64,000 nucleotides of DNA. It comes from Homoserinimonas sp044769865. GTDB taxonomy: Bacteria; Actinomycetota; Actinomycetes; Actinomycetales; Microbacteriaceae. Shown in pieces: positions 25,712 to 34,926 of the stretch (its first letter is position 1; the number at the start of each line of letters is the position of its first letter). The notes under the pieces were generated by a model, which saw nothing but the letters and a program-made list of their open reading frames with translations, was not told the origin of the DNA and did not search any database. The stretch is taken from contig NZ_JBIZWA010000002.1 of the NCBI RefSeq assembly GCF_044769865.1, positions 124,001 to 188,000 of the forward strand, in the 5' to 3' direction. The translations under genes were made by a program, and so were the position numbers.

Positions 25712-28281
25712 CAGGACACCTGCTCCTCGAGCACGATGTCGGTGACGGCGAGCTCCTCGCCGGCCACGAAGCTCAGCTCGGCGATGCGTCCGACGGCCTT
25801 GAGGTCGTCCGCGGCGAGCCGCAGGAGCGAGAGCTGCCCCTCGGGAGCGACGATCGTCGCGGAGGTGACGGGGGTCTTCTGCGATGCCTTGGCATCCGTC
25901 TTGGCGCGCCGGATGCCGATCAGGGCTGCGCTCACAGTGGGCAGGATGCCGGTGGGAGCCTCACTGCTGCGCGGCGCGGGCCACGCGGCGGCGTGGATCG
26001 AGGACTCGTGCGTCCACGACCACACCTCTTCCGTCGCGAAGGGGAGGAAGGGTGCGAGGAGGCGCAGCATCGTGTCGACGGCCGCACGGAGGGTCAGCAC
26101 CGCGCTGGCTTGCCCCTCGGGTGTCGATGCACCGTAGGCGCGTTCCTTGACCAGCTCGAGGTAGTCGTCGCAGAAGGTCCAGAAGAACTGCTCGGTCGTC
26201 TCGAGGGCACGCGCGTGGTCGAACTCGTCGAACGCAGTCGTCGCCGTCGCGATCACGCGGTCGAGTTCCGCCAGCACGTCCCGGTCGAGCGGATTCGTGA
26301 TGTCGTGCTCCCCGCCCGGCAGTTCGTAGGAGTAGGCGAACTTGGACGCGTTGAGCACCTTGATGGCGAGGCGGCGGCCGATCTTGATCTGCTTGGGGTT
26401 CTGCGGGTCGAACGCGGCATCCGTGCCGAGCCGGCTCGAGGCAGCCCAGTACCGCACCGCGTCGGAACCGTGGTCGTCGAGCATGCCCGCCGGCGTGACG
26501 ACGTTGCCCTTCGACTTCGACATCTTCTTGCGGTCGGGGTCGACGATGAAGCCGGAGATCGCGGCGTGCTTCCAGGGCGCGACGCCGTCGTGCTCGAGGT
26601 GCGAGCGCAGCGCGGTCGAGAACAGCCAGGTGCGAATGATGTCCTGACCCTGGGGGCGCAGGTCGTAGGGGAACACGAGGTTGAAGAGCTCGGGGTCGGT
26701 CTCCCAACCCCCCGCGAGCTGCGGGGTCAGCGAGGAGGTAGCCCAGGTGTCCATGACATCGATCTCGCCGATGAAGCCGCCGGGCACGCCACGCTGTGAC
26801 TCCTCGAAGCCGGGGGCGGCATCCGATGAGGGGTCGACGGGGAGCTGCGCCTCGCTCGGCACGATGGGGGAGTCAAAGACGGGGTTGCCGTCGCCGTCGA
26901 GCGGATACCAGACAGGGATCGGCACACCGAAGAAGCGCTGGCGGCTGATGAGCCAGTCCCCGTTGAGGCCGTTGACCCAGTTCTCGTAGCGCACGCGCAT
27001 GAAGTCGGGATGCCAGTCGATGTCCTTGCCGAGGGCGACGAGGGCGTCGCGAAGTGCCTCGTCGCGCCCGCCGTTCGTGATGTACCACTGTCGCGTCGAC
27101 ACGATCTCGAGGGGCTTGTCGCCCTTCTCAAAGAACTTGACGGGGTGCGTGATGGCCTTGGCCTCGCCGATCATCTCGCCGGATGCCTGCAGCAGCTCCA
27201 CGATGGTCTTCTTGGCGCTGAAGACCGTCTTACCGGCAAGCTGGGCATAGGCTTCACGTCCAGCCTCGCTCGTGATCGCGTCGGGTGCCTCGCTCACGAC
27301 GCGGCCATCGAATCCGATGATGGCGCGGTTCGGCAGGTCGAGTTCGCGCCACCAGATGACGTCGGTCAGGTCGCCGAAGGTGCAGATCATGGCGATGCCA
27401 GACCCCTTGTCCTTCTGCGCGAGGTGGTGGGCCACGACGGGAACCTCGACGTCGAAGAGGGGCGTGCGCACGGTCGTGCCGAAGAGCGCCTGGTAGCGCT
27501 CGTCATCCGGATGCGCGACGAGGGCGACACAGGCGGGCAGCAGTTCCGGCCGGGTCGTCTCGATGTGGATGTCGCCCTCGGGGCCGTGGAACGCGAGCCG
27601 GTGATACGCGCCGGGCTGCTCCTTGTCCTCGAGCTCAGCCTGGGCGACCGCGGTGCGGAAGGTCACGTCCCAGAGGGTCGGCGCATCCGCCTGGTAGGCC
27701 TCGCCGCGCTCAAGGTTGCGCAGGAACGCGCGCTGTGCCGTGGCCTGCGCCTCGGGGGAGATCGTGCGGTAGGTCTGGCTCCAGTCGACGCTGAGGCCCA
27801 GCTTGCGCCACAGGTCTTCGAACTGCTTCTCGTCTTCGACCGTCAGGCGCTCACACAGCTCCACGAAGTTGCGGCGGCTGATCGGCAGCTGATCGGCCGC
27901 CTTGGAGCTCTTGTTGTCCCCGCCCTCGAAGGGCGGCGTGAAGTCTGGGTCGTAGGGGAGCGTGGGGTCGCAGCGCACGCCGTAGTAGTTCTGCACGCGG
28001 CGCTCGGTCGGCAGGCCGTTGTCGTCCCAGCCCATGGGGTAGAAGACGGTGCGGCCGCGCATCCGCTGGTAGCGCGCGACGACGTCGGTGTGCGTGTAGC
28101 TGAAGACGTGCCCGATGTGGAGTGAACCGGATGCCGTGGGCGGGGGAGTGTCGATCGAGAAGATGTTCTCGCGCGTCGCCGAGTCACGATCGAAACGGTA
28201 GGTGCCCTTCTCCTCCCAGCGCGGGCCCCACTTCTGCTCGAGGCCTTCGAGGACGGGCTTGTCGGGGATGGCGTCGGCCAT
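25711..28281 (-). CDS. valS: Valyl-tRNA synthetase
   Basis: 856-residue class Ia aminoacyl-tRNA synthetase. The signature is 'PPPTASGSLHIGHVFSYTHTD' in parts (HIGH at about residue 56) and 'DRKKMSKSKGNVV' (about residue 583). The editing CP1 domain lies between, and the anticodon-binding helical domain follows. The length is that of the compact actinobacterial type, with only a short or no C-terminal coiled-coil arm. It leads a three-gene unit with two small unknown genes. Confidence 0.97.
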   Translation of the reverse strand: MADAIPDKPVLEGLEQKWGPRWEEKGTYRFDRDSATRENIFSIDTPPPTASGSLHIGHVFSYTHTDVVARYQRMRGRTVFYPMGWDDNGLPTERRVQNYYGVRCDPTLPYDPDFTPPFEGGDNKSSKAADQLPISRRNFVELCERLTVEDEKQFEDLWRKLGLSVDWSQTYRTISPEAQATAQRAFLRNLERGEAYQADAPTLWDVTFRTAVAQAELEDKEQPGAYHRLAFHGPEGDIHIETTRPELLPACVALVAHPDDERYQALFGTTVRTPLFDVEVPVVAHHLAQKDKGSGIAMICTFGDLTDVIWWRELDLPNRAIIGFDGRVVSEAPDAITSEAGREAYAQLAGKTVFSAKKTIVELLQASGEMIGEAKAITHPVKFFEKGDKPLEIVSTRQWYITNGGRDEALRDALVALGKDIDWHPDFMRVRYENWVNGLNGDWLISRQRFFGVPIPVWYPLDGDGNPVFDSPIVPSEAQLPVDPSSDAAPGFEESQRGVPGGFIGEIDVMDTWATSSLTPQLAGGWETDPELFNLVFPYDLRPQGQDIIRTWLFSTALRSHLEHDGVAPWKHAAISGFIVDPDRKKMSKSKGNVVTPAGMLDDHGSDAVRYWAASSRLGTDAAFDPQNPKQIKIGRRLAIKVLNASKFAYSYELPGGEHDITNPLDRDVLAELDRVIATATTAFDEFDHARALETTEQFFWTFCDDYLELVKERAYGASTPEGQASAVLTLRAAVDTMLRLLAPFLPFATEEVWSWTHESSIHAAAWPAPRSSEAPTGILPTVSAALIGIRRAKTDAKASQKTPVTSATIVAPEGQLSLLRLAADDLKAVGRIAELSFVAGEELAVTDIVLEEQVS

Positions 28282-28348
28282 GGGATGCTCCGGTTCGATG
28301 TGTGCGGCACCGTGTCTGTGCTGAGGTGCCTGAGTGTCAGGTCATCCC

Positions 28349-28354
28349 ATGCTA
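28349..28354 (-). promoter_or_regulatory. Candidate -10 of valS
   Basis: TAGCAT on the minus strand, about 67 bases before the valS start. The leader between them shows no T-box sequence. Confidence 0.35.
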
Positions 28355-28360
28355 TCGGAG

Positions 28361-28379
28361 GCCCTCTCTCGATGAGGGC
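28361..28379 (-). terminator. Hairpin between the TetR gene and valS
   Basis: GCCCTC and GAGGGC around TCTCGAT. It lies upstream of the TetR stop in minus-strand terms, that is between valS promoter and the ABC operon end; a weak candidate that may stop transcripts from the right or act on neither gene. Confidence 0.25.
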
Positions 28380-28389
28380 GGCACCCTCC

Positions 28390-28989
28390 TCAGCGACCGG
28401 CCTGGTACCCCGCGAGAATCGGTGTGACCGTGGCGTCGAGGTAGGCGGCCAGCGTGCCGCGTGTTGGTCCCGCGGCGGCCCACGACTGGGTCGCGGCGAC
28501 GCAGGCGGCCATGACGGCGTATGCGACAGCCTGGGCCATGTCGGTCGGGATCCCGCGCTCGACGAGGAAGGTGCGGATGCTGCGGGCGGCAGCCACGAAG
28601 CGGGTGACGGCAGAGGCCTGAAGCTCGTGCACGCCGCCGATCAGTTCCCGTTGCGTCAGCGCGAAGGGCACGGCGTCTGCGCCGTAGTCCCCGCCCAGCG
28701 CGAGCAGCACGTCACGCAGCGCGGGCAGCGGTTCGCTGCTCGCGTCATTCGCCGAGAGTTCCTGCGCAAGGCGAGCGAGTGCATCGTCGAGCTCGACCCA
28801 GAACACGTCGCCCTTCGCGTCGAAGTAGTTGAAGAAGGTGTTGCGGCTGACGCCGGCCCTTCGTGTGATGTGCTCGACGGTGGTGCCGGCGTAGCCCTGC
28901 TCGAGGAAGAGCTCGAATGCGGCATCCTGCAGCATCTCCCGCGAGGCTGCGGGCGGGCGCCCCTTGCCTGTTCCGCGCGGGTTCGTCAT
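28390..28989 (-). CDS. TetR/AcrR family transcriptional regulator
   Basis: 199 residues. The N-terminal helix-turn-helix is 'TTVEHITRRAGVSRNTFFNYFDAKGDVFW' in parts (about residues 35-65), the standard TetR form; the ligand domain follows. Its ATG overlaps the ATPase stop by 4 bases, so it is the last gene of the ABC operon and would be made together with the transporter. Probably it represses this operon and releases on binding the transported compound or a relative; this is inference from position. Confidence 0.92.
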   Translation of the reverse strand: MTNPRGTGKGRPPAASREMLQDAAFELFLEQGYAGTTVEHITRRAGVSRNTFFNYFDAKGDVFWVELDDALARLAQELSANDASSEPLPALRDVLLALGGDYGADAVPFALTQRELIGGVHELQASAVTRFVAAARSIRTFLVERGIPTDMAQAVAYAVMAACVAATQSWAAAGPTRGTLAAYLDATVTPILAGYQAGR

Positions 28990-30602
28990 GATCGCTGGTT
29001 CCTCTCGAGACGGGGTGTGGATGCCACGAGCTGCCGCGTGTATTCGTGCTGCGGCGAGGCGAACACCGTTGTCGCGTCACCCTCCTCCACGATGGTGCCC
29101 GCACGCATGACGGCGATGCGGTCGCTCATGTGCTGTACCACGCCGAGGTCGTGCGAGATGAACAGGTAGGCGAGACCGTGCTCGCGCTGGAGCTCATCGA
29201 GCAGGTCGAGCACCTGCGCCTGCACCGAGACGTCGAGCGCCGAGACGGGTTCGTCACAGACGATCACCTCCGGCCGGGGAGCGAGGGCGCGGGCGATCGC
29301 GACCCGCTGGCGCTGCCCGCCCGAGAGATGCAGTGGTCGGCGCGTCAGCACGGAGCTCGGGAGGCCGACCGAGTCGAGCAGTTCCGTGACCCGCCGGGGC
29401 GCGGTGACATCACTCGGATCGAGCGCGTCGCGAAGGATGCGCTGCACCGTGTGACGCGGGTCGAAGGAGCTGAGCGGGTCTTGATAGATGGCCCCGAGCA
29501 TCCGTCGTCGTGGCCGTCGCTGGCGCTCCGGGATGCCGCTGAACCGCGCGCCCTCGAGGTCGACGGTGCCGTCATCGGGCGTCGCAAGGCCGAGGAGCAT
29601 TCGCGCGACGGTCGTCTTGCCAGAGCCGGACTCGCCGACGAGGCCGAGGGTGCTGCCGCGCCGAAGGGAGATCGAGACATCGTCCACCGCGAGGAGCGGT
29701 GCCTGATGACGACGGGGGAACGACTTGCTGAGCCCCCGCGCCTCCAGCACGATCGGCCCGGTCGAGGGTGCCTGCGCGGCGGTATCCCTTGTGCTGCCAG
29801 CATCCGCCGGTGCCGTGAGCGGTACGCCGCGCGGCACGCCCGACGGCACCGAACGGATGAGTGCGCGCGTGTAGTCGTGGCGTGGGGCGTCCAGCACCTC
29901 GTCCACGCTGCCGGCCTCGACGATCTCACCATCGCGCATGACGACGATCCGGTCGGCCACCTCCCGAACGACGGCGAGGTCGTGGCTGATGAGCAGGAGC
30001 GCGGTGCCGTCGGCCCGGAGTTGCGCGAGCAGGCGCAGCACCTGGGCCTGCACGGTCGCGTCGAGCGCGGTTGTCGGCTCGTCGGCGATGATGAGGCGTG
30101 GTGCTGCCGCGATCGCACTCGCGATGAGTGCCCGTTGGCGGAGGCCGCCGGAGAGTTCGCCCGCGCGCTGCAACGCCCGGGACGCGGCATCCGGCATGCC
30201 CACGGACTCGAGCACCTCGATGACCCTGTCGCGACGTTCGGCGGGGGAGAGCGAGGTGTGCAGGCGCAGCGTGTCGTCGATCTCCCGGCCCACCGGCCTC
30301 AGCGGATCGAGCGAGACGAGCGCATCCTGCAGCACGAGGCCAACCTCGCCGCCGCGGATGGAACGCCACTGCTTTGGCCCGGCAGCCATCAGGTCGTGCT
30401 CGCCCAAGCGCAGGCGCCCGGCCGAGACGTGGCCGCCCGTGAGGCCCAGGAGTGATCGCGCCGTCACGCTCTTGCCAGACCCGGATTCGCCGACGATCGC
30501 GAGGCATTCGCCGGGGCTGACCTCGAACGACACCTCGCGGACGACCGTGACACCCGAGAAGGCGACCGAGAGCCGGTCGACCGTGAGCAGCGGCGCCGTC
30601 AT
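28986..30602 (-). CDS. ABC transporter double ATPase (DppD-DppF fusion type)
   Basis: 538 residues with two complete nucleotide-binding domains. Domain 1 (about 1-250): Walker A 'GESGSGKS', signature 'LSGGLRQR', Walker B 'LIIADEPTTALD'. Domain 2 (about 280-538): 'GESGSGKT', 'IYQDPLSSFDPRHTV', 'LSGGQRQR', 'VIVCDEPVSALDVSVQAQ'. The C-terminal parts resemble oligopeptide/nickel importers, lacking an obvious iron-sulfur Cys motif. The ATG at 30602 overlaps the permease stop by 4 bases; the longer frame upstream is only a shadow of the permease gene. Confidence 0.95.
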   Translation of the reverse strand: MTAPLLTVDRLSVAFSGVTVVREVSFEVSPGECLAIVGESGSGKSVTARSLLGLTGGHVSAGRLRLGEHDLMAAGPKQWRSIRGGEVGLVLQDALVSLDPLRPVGREIDDTLRLHTSLSPAERRDRVIEVLESVGMPDAASRALQRAGELSGGLRQRALIASAIAAAPRLIIADEPTTALDATVQAQVLRLLAQLRADGTALLLISHDLAVVREVADRIVVMRDGEIVEAGSVDEVLDAPRHDYTRALIRSVPSGVPRGVPLTAPADAGSTRDTAAQAPSTGPIVLEARGLSKSFPRRHQAPLLAVDDVSISLRRGSTLGLVGESGSGKTTVARMLLGLATPDDGTVDLEGARFSGIPERQRRPRRRMLGAIYQDPLSSFDPRHTVQRILRDALDPSDVTAPRRVTELLDSVGLPSSVLTRRPLHLSGGQRQRVAIARALAPRPEVIVCDEPVSALDVSVQAQVLDLLDELQREHGLAYLFISHDLGVVQHMSDRIAVMRAGTIVEEGDATTVFASPQHEYTRQLVASTPRLERNQRS

Positions 30603-31468
30603 GACTGCTCCTGTCTCGTGCGCGACTGGAGGCTGCGGCCGAGCGCGGTCGCGGATGCTGCGGTCGCCACGATCGCGAGCCCCGGGAACACCGTGAGCCA
30701 CCACGCGACGGAGATGTAGGGGCGGCCCGCTGAGAGCATCGCACCCCACTCCGCTGCAGGCGGTACGACGCCGAGGCCGAGGTAGCTGAGGGACGAGGCC
30801 CACACGATCGCCTGGCCGACCCCCAGCGTCGCGAGCACGAAGACCGGTGCCACCGCGTTGGGCAGGATGTGCCGCCCCAGGATCGTCAGCGGGCCGTGCC
30901 CGAGAACGACCGCGGCTTCGACATAGTCGGAGCGCCGCACGGCGAGGATGCGACTCCGGATGATGCGCGCGTAGCCGGGCGCGGTCGAGAGACCGACGGC
31001 GATCGTCGTCGTCGTGACCCCCGGGCCGACGATCGCGATGAACACGAGCGCGAGCAGCAGGCCGGGGAGTGCGAACAGCACCTCATTGATGCGGGTCGTG
31101 GCGAAGTCGAGGGCGCGTCCGCCGACGGCGCCGAGCGTGCCAAGCACCAGCGCGAGGCCGATCCCAATCGCGGTCGCCGCAAGCCCGATGAGGAGGGACT
31201 GGCCCGCGCCGTGGACGACCCGGGTGTAGACATCCCGGCCCGATTCGTCGGTGCCGAAGGGATGTTGCCACGACGGTGCCTGGAACGCCTCCGTCGGTGA
31301 GATCGCAAGGGGGTCGCCGGGCGCGAGCAGCTGGGGCAGGAGTGCGGCGGCGGCCAAGAGCAGGATGACCGCGAGGCTGATGGCCTCCCCAACTGTCAGC
31401 TTTGCACCGGGCTGGGCGGCGACGTGCGCCGTTCCGTAGCCCGTGCCCGCAGTCTCGGGGGCGGTCAT
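30599..31468 (-). CDS. ABC transporter permease (DppC type)
   Basis: 289 residues, about six membrane helices. 'HPFGTDESGRDVYTRVVHGAGQSLLIG' is the N-terminal DppC/OppC signature, and the coupling loop is 'EAAVVLGHGPLTILGRHILPNAVAPV'. It imports peptides, nickel or similar solutes together with the DppB-type partner. The start at 31468 overlaps the preceding permease gene by 4 bases. Confidence 0.94.
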   Translation of the reverse strand: MTAPETAGTGYGTAHVAAQPGAKLTVGEAISLAVILLLAAAALLPQLLAPGDPLAISPTEAFQAPSWQHPFGTDESGRDVYTRVVHGAGQSLLIGLAATAIGIGLALVLGTLGAVGGRALDFATTRINEVLFALPGLLLALVFIAIVGPGVTTTTIAVGLSTAPGYARIIRSRILAVRRSDYVEAAVVLGHGPLTILGRHILPNAVAPVFVLATLGVGQAIVWASSLSYLGLGVVPPAAEWGAMLSAGRPYISVAWWLTVFPGLAIVATAASATALGRSLQSRTRQEQS

Positions 31469-32403
31469 GCGCGCCTCAGTCTCGGGTCGGCGACGCGGTC
31501 GATCGCATCGGTCGCGATCGTCACGAGCACGAACGCGAGGGCAGAGACGAGCGCGATGCCCGTGACCATGGGGATGTCGCGCGCCGTGACGGCGTTGAGC
31601 AGGCTCCGGCCCAGGCCGGGTCGCGCGAACACCGTCTCGACGACGACCGCGCCGCTGATGAGCGAGCCGAAGGCCCAGCCCGAGAGCGAGATGGCCGGCA
31701 GTGAGGCGTGCCGGATGGCGTGTCTCCACCGGACGCCAGTCTCGCTCTCACCGCGGGCGCGCGCCGAGAGCACGAAGGGCGATTCGAGTGCGTCGGCGAG
31801 CGATTCGCGCATGACCTGCGCGAGGAACCCCGCGAGGGGAAGCGCAAGCGTGAGCACTGGCAGCACGAGACCGCTCGGCCCTTCCACGCTCACGGGCGGT
31901 AACAGCCCGAGGAGGGAGCTGAAGAGCAGGATGAGCATCGACGCGAGCCAGAAGTGCGGCACGGCGGAGGCAACGACCTCGAGTCCGGATGCCACGGCAC
32001 GCCCCGCCCGGCTGCCTCGCGTCGCCCACGTCGCCAGGAGCAGGGCGATTGCCCATGCCGTCGCGAGCGAGAGCACGGTGAGCAGCAGGGTGCTCCAGAA
32101 CTGTTCACCGATCAGCGTGAGCACGTCCTGGCGGAGCGAATAGGACGTGCCGAGGTCGCCCGTCGCAAGTCGCCCCATCGCAAGGAGGTACTGGTCCGCC
32201 AGAGGCAGGTCCAGACCGTGCTCGCGACGGACGAGGGCGAGGGCCTCCTCGGAGGCCTGCGACCCGGGCCCGCCGAGGAGTGCCTGGGCCGGGTCGCCTG
32301 GGATCAGTCGCAGGCCGAAGAAGATGAGCGTCGCGATGGCCCACAGCACGAAGGCGCCACCGGCAACCTTCGCGGCGACCCACCGCAACACCCTCGCTCC
32401 CAT
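31465..32403 (-). CDS. ABC transporter permease (DppB type)
   Basis: 312 residues, six membrane helices. The first helix is followed by 'RLIPGDPAQALLGG', a DppB mark. The coupling helix is 'SARARGESETGVRWRHAIRHASLPAI' in parts, and 'GSLISGAVVVETVFARPGLGRSLLNAV' follows. The ATG at 32403 lies 7 bases after the stop of the binding-protein gene. Confidence 0.94.
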   Translation of the reverse strand: MGARVLRWVAAKVAGGAFVLWAIATLIFFGLRLIPGDPAQALLGGPGSQASEEALALVRREHGLDLPLADQYLLAMGRLATGDLGTSYSLRQDVLTLIGEQFWSTLLLTVLSLATAWAIALLLATWATRGSRAGRAVASGLEVVASAVPHFWLASMLILLFSSLLGLLPPVSVEGPSGLVLPVLTLALPLAGFLAQVMRESLADALESPFVLSARARGESETGVRWRHAIRHASLPAISLSGWAFGSLISGAVVVETVFARPGLGRSLLNAVTARDIPMVTGIALVSALAFVLVTIATDAIDRVADPRLRRA

Positions 32404-32410
32404 CGCGGCG

Positions 32411-34048
32411 TCAGCGCGCGAGCCAGGCGTCGAAGAACGTCGGGGTCGACACCGTCGGGAGGGCGCGCATGCCCTCCACATCCTCGCCATGCAGGTAGTG
32501 GTTCTGCTGGTCGTAGAGCGGGAGCACGTGGTAGCCGGAGAGCACGATGTCCTGCGCCTCCTCGTAGAGCTGGGCGCGAAGCGTGGCATCCGTCGTCTCG
32601 CTGGCCTGCGTCAGGAGCGCGTCGAGCTTGGGGTCCTTCAGCTGGGCGAGGTTGGCGAAGTAGCCGCTCGGCGCCGGCACGGTCGAGTCGCTGTGGTACA
32701 GGATGCGCAGCACGTCGGGCCCGACCTTGGTGTACGGCGCGCTGACGAGGTTGTACTCGTGCGCGGCGAGGGCGCCGTACCAGCTCGACAGGTCGAGCGG
32801 TTCGAGGATCACCTGGAACCCCGCCTGCTTCGTCGTCGCCTGGATCTGCTCAAAGAGCGACTGCTCGGCCGGCACCGACTGGTTCGTGCTCACGGGGAAC
32901 TCCAGCACGAGGCGCTGGCCATCCTTCACCCGATAGCCATCGGTGTCGCGCTGCGTCCACCCTGCGGCATCGAGGAGCGCGTTGGCAGCGTCGAGATCGA
33001 CGTCGAAGTACTCGGGCGTGGAGAGAGACTCGGCCTCGACACTTGAGAGCACGGAGTACGACCGGCCGACGGTGCCGAAAAAGAGGCTCTCGATGCCGTC
33101 GTTGACCTCTGCGGCGCGGATGAAGGCCTCGCGAACGCGCTCGTCGTCGAAGGGCGCCTTGCCCGCGTTCAGTTCGATGCGGTTGGAGGCCCCCGGCCGC
33201 GGCGCGGCGATTGCGAAGATCGGCCCGTCTTCGGAGGCCGCCGCGAGGGAGTTGGGCTGGGGGTTGTCGATCACGTCGACCTCACCCGACTGGAGAGCGG
33301 CATAGCGCGTCGCGGCATCCGGGATGAAACGCCAGTCGATCGCCTCGAGCCAGGCGGTACCTTCGTGCGCCGCGTCACCCGGCCATGAGGTGTAGTCCTC
33401 GTTGCGAACCAGGCGCACACCCTGCTGCCTGGTCCACTCCTCGACGATGAAGGGCCCCGTGCCCACGGGGGACTCGCAGTTCACATCCTTGCCGCGTTCG
33501 AGGGCAGTGGGGGACTGGATGCCGACCCACGGCATGCTGAAGGAATCGAGCAGCGCGCTGTCGGGAGCCGAGAGGTCGATGCGGAGCGTGTGCTCATCGA
33601 TGGATGTCATCGACTCGATCTTGCCGACCGCGAGGTAGCCGGTCGACGAAGCGGTCTCAGGATCCTTGAGGTGTGCGATGTTTGCGGCGACGGCGTCGGC
33701 AGTGAGCGGCGTGCCGTCAGTGAAGCTCACGTCGTCGCGGAGCGTGAACTCCCAGCTGAGGCCGTCGTCGCTCTCCTTCCATGACTCCGCGAGCCAAGGC
33801 AGGATGTCGCCTTCCGTGTTCTTGGAGACGAGGGACTCGATGTACTGCGTGGCGAGTAGCGCCTGCGGGTAGTTGCCGCCGACGTGCGGGTCGAGGCAGC
33901 TGGGCTCGGCGTCACCCGTCGCGTAGATGAGCGTGCCGCCAGCGACAGGTTCCTCAGAGGTGGGAGCGGCGGCGGCACAGCCCGCAAGCAGGCTGAGGGT
34001 GAGAGCGGATCCGCCAACGACGGTCAGGGTTCTTGGGGCGCGACGCAT
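32411..34048 (-). CDS. ABC transporter substrate-binding lipoprotein (family 5)
   Basis: 545 residues. Signal peptide with lipobox 'LSLLAGC' (Cys about 24), then the SBP_bac_5 fold: 'GGTLIYATGDAEPSCLDPH', 'LAESWKESDDGLSWEFTLRDDVSFTDGTPLTADAV' in parts, and 'GTGPFIVEEW'. Family 5 proteins bind peptides, nickel chelates, opines or sugars; the specificity is unknown. First gene of the five-gene operon. The ATG at 34048 is backed by AAGGA 6-10 bases upstream. The promoter area holds a palindrome. Confidence 0.95.
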   Translation of the reverse strand: MRRAPRTLTVVGGSALTLSLLAGCAAAAPTSEEPVAGGTLIYATGDAEPSCLDPHVGGNYPQALLATQYIESLVSKNTEGDILPWLAESWKESDDGLSWEFTLRDDVSFTDGTPLTADAVAANIAHLKDPETASSTGYLAVGKIESMTSIDEHTLRIDLSAPDSALLDSFSMPWVGIQSPTALERGKDVNCESPVGTGPFIVEEWTRQQGVRLVRNEDYTSWPGDAAHEGTAWLEAIDWRFIPDAATRYAALQSGEVDVIDNPQPNSLAAASEDGPIFAIAAPRPGASNRIELNAGKAPFDDERVREAFIRAAEVNDGIESLFFGTVGRSYSVLSSVEAESLSTPEYFDVDLDAANALLDAAGWTQRDTDGYRVKDGQRLVLEFPVSTNQSVPAEQSLFEQIQATTKQAGFQVILEPLDLSSWYGALAAHEYNLVSAPYTKVGPDVLRILYHSDSTVPAPSGYFANLAQLKDPKLDALLTQASETTDATLRAQLYEEAQDIVLSGYHVLPLYDQQNHYLHGEDVEGMRALPTVSTPTFFDAWLAR

Positions 34049-34079
34049 GGAGTCCTTCGAGGTGGGTGCGGTCGGGATC

Positions 34080-34109
34080 GGGATTGTTGGTCTGAGTGCA
34101 ACAAATCCC
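34080..34109 (-). promoter_or_regulatory. Imperfect palindrome upstream of the ABC operon (candidate TetR operator)
   Basis: GGGATTGTTG (34080-34089) and CAACAAATCCC (34099-34109) are complementary with a single extra A, separated by 9 bases. It starts 32 bases from the binding-protein start codon, where a repressor would cover the promoter. Confidence 0.5.
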
Positions 34110-34135
34110 ACCGACAAGCATAGCCCCGCAGACGA

Positions 34136-34168
34136 CGACGGCCCGACCGCACTGCGGTCGGGCCGTCG
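34136..34168 (-). terminator. Terminator of bioY
   Basis: Sixteen-base perfect inverted arms (CGACGGCCCGACCGCA and its complement) with almost no loop; about 18 bases beyond the bioY stop. No U-tract. Confidence 0.75.
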
Positions 34169-34185
34169 CTGACGGTGGGGCGCTG

Positions 34186-34785
34186 TTAGTCGCGCGCTTT
34201 CGCAATGCGGTCGGCGAGCTTCCACGTCGCAGGGACAGCAGCCGCGGCGATGCCGGCCTTAATGATGCCGCCGATGATGAAGGGGTAGAGGCCCCACGCG
34301 AGCGTCTGCTCGAGCGTGCCGCCCAGGGTGATCGCGAGGCCGAGGAGACCGAAGGCGAAGATCACGACCGTGCCGGCGCTGAAGGAGAGGGCGGCGCCCA
34401 GGAACTTCTTGTCCCACTCGCGCTGGGCGAGCCAGCCGGTGAGCGCGGCCGCGAAGGCGAAGCCGATGATGTACCCGCCGGTCGCGCCGAACAGCACCGC
34501 CGCCCCCGACGCACCCTCGCTGAAGACAGGAAGGCCCACGAGGCCCAGCGCCATGTAGAGCACCATTGCGAGCGTGCCGCGAAGCGCTCCGAGCGTGCTG
34601 CCGACGAGCAGCACCGCGAGCGTCTGCATCGTGATCGGCACGGGCTGGATCGGAATGTAGAGCTGCGATGCAACCGCAACCACGGCGGCGCCCGCCGTGA
34701 TGAGCACGACGTCCATCGCGAGGCTTCGCGAGACGAGACGGTCGGCGAGGGTCGGGCGACCGGGGCTGAGAGTGAGAGTCGACAC
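34186..34785 (-). CDS. bioY: BioY, biotin uptake S component (ECF-type)
   Basis: 199 residues, six membrane helices. 'YIPIQPVPITMQTLAVLLVGSTLGALRG' (in parts) and 'GLVGLPVFSEGASGAAVLFGATGGYIIGF' are clear BioY signatures. It binds biotin and works alone or with EcfA/EcfT, which are not in the window. The GTG at 34785 has AAGGA 7-11 bases upstream; the frame is open for another 104 codons without BioY similarity. The organism may therefore depend partly on external biotin. Confidence 0.95.
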   Translation of the reverse strand: MSTLTLSPGRPTLADRLVSRSLAMDVVLITAGAAVVAVASQLYIPIQPVPITMQTLAVLLVGSTLGALRGTLAMVLYMALGLVGLPVFSEGASGAAVLFGATGGYIIGFAFAAALTGWLAQREWDKKFLGAALSFSAGTVVIFAFGLLGLAITLGGTLEQTLAWGLYPFIIGGIIKAGIAAAAVPATWKLADRIAKARD

Positions 34786-34811
34786 GCGACATCCTTTCGA
34801 CGAGTGGTGCC

Positions 34812-34817
34812 ATCCTA
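34812..34817 (-). promoter_or_regulatory. Candidate -10 of bioY
   Basis: TAGGAT on the minus strand, 26 bases before the GTG. Confidence 0.35.
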
Positions 34818-34926
34818 TGGGGGCCAGACCAGCATCCTCCACGTTCCCCGAGCATCCATGCACGACCCGCACAAGCGATGCACAGTGGGTCTGTAGACAC
34901 CGGCGGTTCGACGTGAGGAGTGGAAC

